Part shown: in pieces, positions 63,101-64,000 of the stretch
How the letters are laid out: every line of letters starts with the position of its first letter
Position numbering within the stretch: position 1 is the first letter of the stretch
Assembly (NCBI RefSeq): GCF_019972315.1
Contig: NZ_BLIZ01000001.1
Span: forward strand, 2,827,521 to 2,891,520
Length of the DNA: 64,000 nucleotides
Reading direction: 5' to 3'
Source of the DNA: Geobacter sp. AOG1
Lineage (GTDB): Bacteria; Desulfobacterota; Desulfuromonadia; Geobacterales; Geobacteraceae
The notes under the pieces: generated by a model
The model's database searches: none
Told to the model about the DNA's origin: nothing
Seen by the model: only the letters and a program-made list of their open reading frames with translations
Position numbers and translations under genes: made by a program

Positions 63101-64000
63101 CGGGTCACCCGTGAAAGCATGGTACTGCTGCAGAAGATGCAGGAGGAGACCGCCATGCTCCACCGCCGGTTCCTGGAAGGGCAGGAAACGGCGAGCAGAA
63201 CCTTCCAGACGCTTCTGGAAAGCCAGCGCCAGATTCTTATGGGAGGAATCGTCGCTCCGGCTGCACCGTTCGTTCCCGTCCAACCGACCACCATGGTTAC
63301 ACCTCCCCCCGTGGTGATGCCGGCATCCCCCCCTGTCTCCGAAGCGGTCCCCTCACCGGTCGCCATGCCGGTTACAGCTCCCGCCACTTCCAGCAACCGG
63401 GTGGCCGAAACCCTGCTGGCGGTGGTAAGCGAGAAGACCGGCTATCCCGTCGAGATGCTCGACCTGGAGATGGGGATGGATGCGGATCTGGGGATCGACT
63501 CCATCAAACGGGTCGAGATCCTCTCCACTCTCCAGGAACGCCTCCCCGGCGCACCGGCCATCGGCCCTGAACACCTGGGGTCCCTCCGCACCCTGGGAGA
63601 GATTGCCCGCCACCTGGGTGCGGGTGCCGCACCGGTAGCTGCGGCTGTTCCTGCACCGGCTACCGTGAACAATGTCGCCGAAACCCTGCTGGCGGTGGTG
63701 AGCGAGAAGACCGGCTATCCCGTCGAGATGCTTGACCTGGAGATGGGGATGGATGCGGATCTGGGGATCGACTCCATCAAACGGGTCGAGATCCTCTCCA
63801 CTCTCCAGGAACGCCTCCCCGGCGCACCGGCCATCGGCCCTGAACACCTGGGGTCCCTTCGCACCCTGGGAGAGATCGCCCGCCACCTGGGTGCGGGTGC
63901 CGCACCGGTAGCTGCGGCTGTTCCTGCACCGGCTACCGTGAACAATGTCGCCGAAACCCTGCTGGCGGTGGTGAGCGAGAAGACCGGCTATCCCGTCGAG
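60140..64000 (+). CDS. pfaA: PfaA-type multidomain polyketide/PUFA synthase, C terminus beyond window
   Basis: 1287 codons with no stop. The ketosynthase occupies about residues 15-460: C216 in DAACASS, H351 in EAHGTGT, and GHTKAAAG. A malonyl-CoA acyltransferase follows (about 575-870): FPGQGSQYTG, S677 in GHSYGE and AAFHSALV. A Pro/Ala linker has a helical segment (VLLQKMQEETAMLHRRFLEG) typical of PfaA. Tandem acyl carriers follow with DLGIDSIKR: Ser1121, Ser1212 and a third cut by the window edge. GTG 60140 has AAGGAG eight bases before and overlaps the pfaD stop. It makes long-chain polyunsaturated or related secondary lipids; product unknown. Confidence 0.93.
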   Translation, partial: MNMEEGKPEITTGGSPLAIIGIGCLFPGAEDQSTYWANIREGIDAITDIPSTHWRTTDYHDPDPKTADHTYGKRGGFLSPFPFNPIEFNIPPNTMEAIDTSQLLGLVATGQALKDAGYGPEKEFDRNRVSVILGVTGTLELVIPLGARLGHPIWKKAMKDAGVDDAVAEDAVQRISDSYVSWQENSFPGLLGNVVAGRISKQYDLGGTNCVVDAACASSLSALHLASMELDSGKVDMVVTGGVDTFNDIFMYMCFSKTPALSPSGNAKPFDASGDGTILGEGLGIVVIKRLADAERDGDRIYAVIRGIGSSSDGKGDAIYAPSAAGQKKALLNAYRQADVTPESIELIEAHGTGTKVGDAVEVSALRQVYGEADTPWCALGSVKSQIGHTKAAAGAAGLIKAALALHHKVIPPTIKVEKPLDEVTSGPTPFYIPTEKRPWLPRAGGPRRAAVSAFGFGGSNFHTVLEEYRPKKDTVDWDGDTQIFPFSGADVSTLETAVGALPADMPWKELRGRAAAARATFDGSAPCRLALVVERDRTNLTGLCANAQAMLRKNAAERWNTPDGAYFSRTMPCKLGMVFPGQGSQYTGMLRDLACRFPQMIDSLTAADAGLVFSDGMRLSDRIYPIPAFDPAARERQEEVLRATEAAQPAIGAVSLGALRILESFGLAPEAVAGHSYGELTALCAGGRFDESALHGLSRLRGRLMGAGAGDKGGMLAVPAPLATIEQILAEEKIDLVIANRNAPAQAVLSGSSAEIDRAATIFAARKLTCKRLPVAAAFHSALVADAAAPFLTELADIDLSPGNLPVYANTTAAPYPADPAAAKELLAGQLARPVEFVAEIEAMYAAGIRTFVEVGPGARLSGLIDGILGERDHVAVAIDASSGRRAGIADLARALAQLAVLGYGVRLTAWDETYRPPVSSTTKKPAMTIPLCGANYMQPKPARPPVAPKPAVASASPAPHATAPPLAAVPSATSAVPQGMLAESLRVTRESMVLLQKMQEETAMLHRRFLEGQETASRTFQTLLESQRQILMGGIVAPAAPFVPVQPTTMVTPPPVVMPASPPVSEAVPSPVAMPVTAPATSSNRVAETLLAVVSEKTGYPVEMLDLEMGMDADLGIDSIKRVEILSTLQERLPGAPAIGPEHLGSLRTLGEIARHLGAGAAPVAAAVPAPATVNNVAETLLAVVSEKTGYPVEMLDLEMGMDADLGIDSIKRVEILSTLQERLPGAPAIGPEHLGSLRTLGEIARHLGAGAAPVAAAVPAPATVNNVAETLLAVVSEKTGYPVE
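63401..64000 (+). repeat. tandem 273-bp ACP-encoding repeats
   Basis: Repeats start at 63401, 63674 and 63947 (the last truncated), period 273 bases or 91 codons. Repeats 1 and 2 differ at only five bases, all synonymous (GTG/GTC, GTA/GTG, CTC/CTT twice, ATT/ATC), so the ACP domains plus linkers are protein-identical. The third copy agrees over its visible part. Confidence 0.95.

Overview
The window reads as chromosome of a Geobacteraceae-like anaerobic deltaproteobacterium (Desulfuromonadota). The basis is a twelve-haem c-type cytochrome built from triheme c7 modules, a four-subunit 2-oxoacid:ferredoxin oxidoreductase (korDABC type), a MucR/Ros zinc-finger regulator, sigma-54 promoters in front of glnB-glnA and gdhA, and a DHH-CBS-tRNA nucleotidyltransferase fusion. 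The DNA is moderately GC-rich and tightly packed. I see no rRNA, insertion sequence, prophage or CRISPR array. The only repeat-type element is a 103-bp imperfect palindrome between bioB and bioD.

Layout. 1-6.3 kb: the first codons of an EttA-type ABC-F gene (minus strand), a large coiled-coil protein with the same domain at both ends, then bioB-bioD-bioA with a probable BirA operator before bioB. 6.3-13.7 kb (minus): a small exported protein, then an operon M50 protease-trpS-scpA-scpB-Memo-like-DHH/CBS/tRNA nucleotidyltransferase. 13.8-15.8 kb: glnB-glnA with stacked sigma-70 and sigma-54 promoters. 15.9-21 kb: ketopantoate reductase-like gene, exported M23 peptidase, HAD phosphatase-hrpB. 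21-26 kb: tRNA-Gln and tRNA-Glu, korDABC, mucR, a fatty acid hydroxylase-like membrane protein, and divergent tRNA-Ala and tRNA-Leu. 26-32 kb (minus): ispG-proS-pyrF-rlmB and gdhA. 32-38.8 kb: rlmD, HNH nuclease, hydroxyacid dehydrogenase, nth, PHP phosphoesterase, cytidylate-kinase-like/BON fusion, a methyltransferase-like membrane protein.

38.7-47.2 kb (minus) looks like one long operon: nadC-birA-coaX-EF-G-like-SPOR protein-helical repeat protein-MglA-like GTPase-mgtC. 47.3-51 kb: HAMP-GGDEF protein with a lipoprotein, a DUF4124 protein and the dodecaheme cytochrome. 51-55.4 kb (minus): mutL-miaA-hfq-PDZ/radical SAM/DUF512. 55.7-58 kb: two Roadblock/LC7-like proteins and a Cache-HAMP membrane receptor without an output domain. 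58.5-64 kb: a secondary-lipid (PUFA-type) synthase locus, pfaD followed by a KS-AT-tandem ACP megasynthase that runs off the end.

The most interesting material: an MglA-family GTPase with substitutions at the Mg-binding P-loop residue and the catalytic Gln, in an operon with a SPOR protein and a helical-repeat protein; the Roadblock pair with an output-less Cache-HAMP receptor; the Pfa locus with protein-identical tandem ACPs; the duplicated-domain coiled-coil protein; and three genes whose promoters put the transcript start on or next to the start codon (possible leaderless mRNAs). Biotin genes (bioBDA, BirA and its operator) and nitrogen assimilation genes (glnB, glnA, gdhA with sigma-54 elements) form coherent regulatory groups inside the window.
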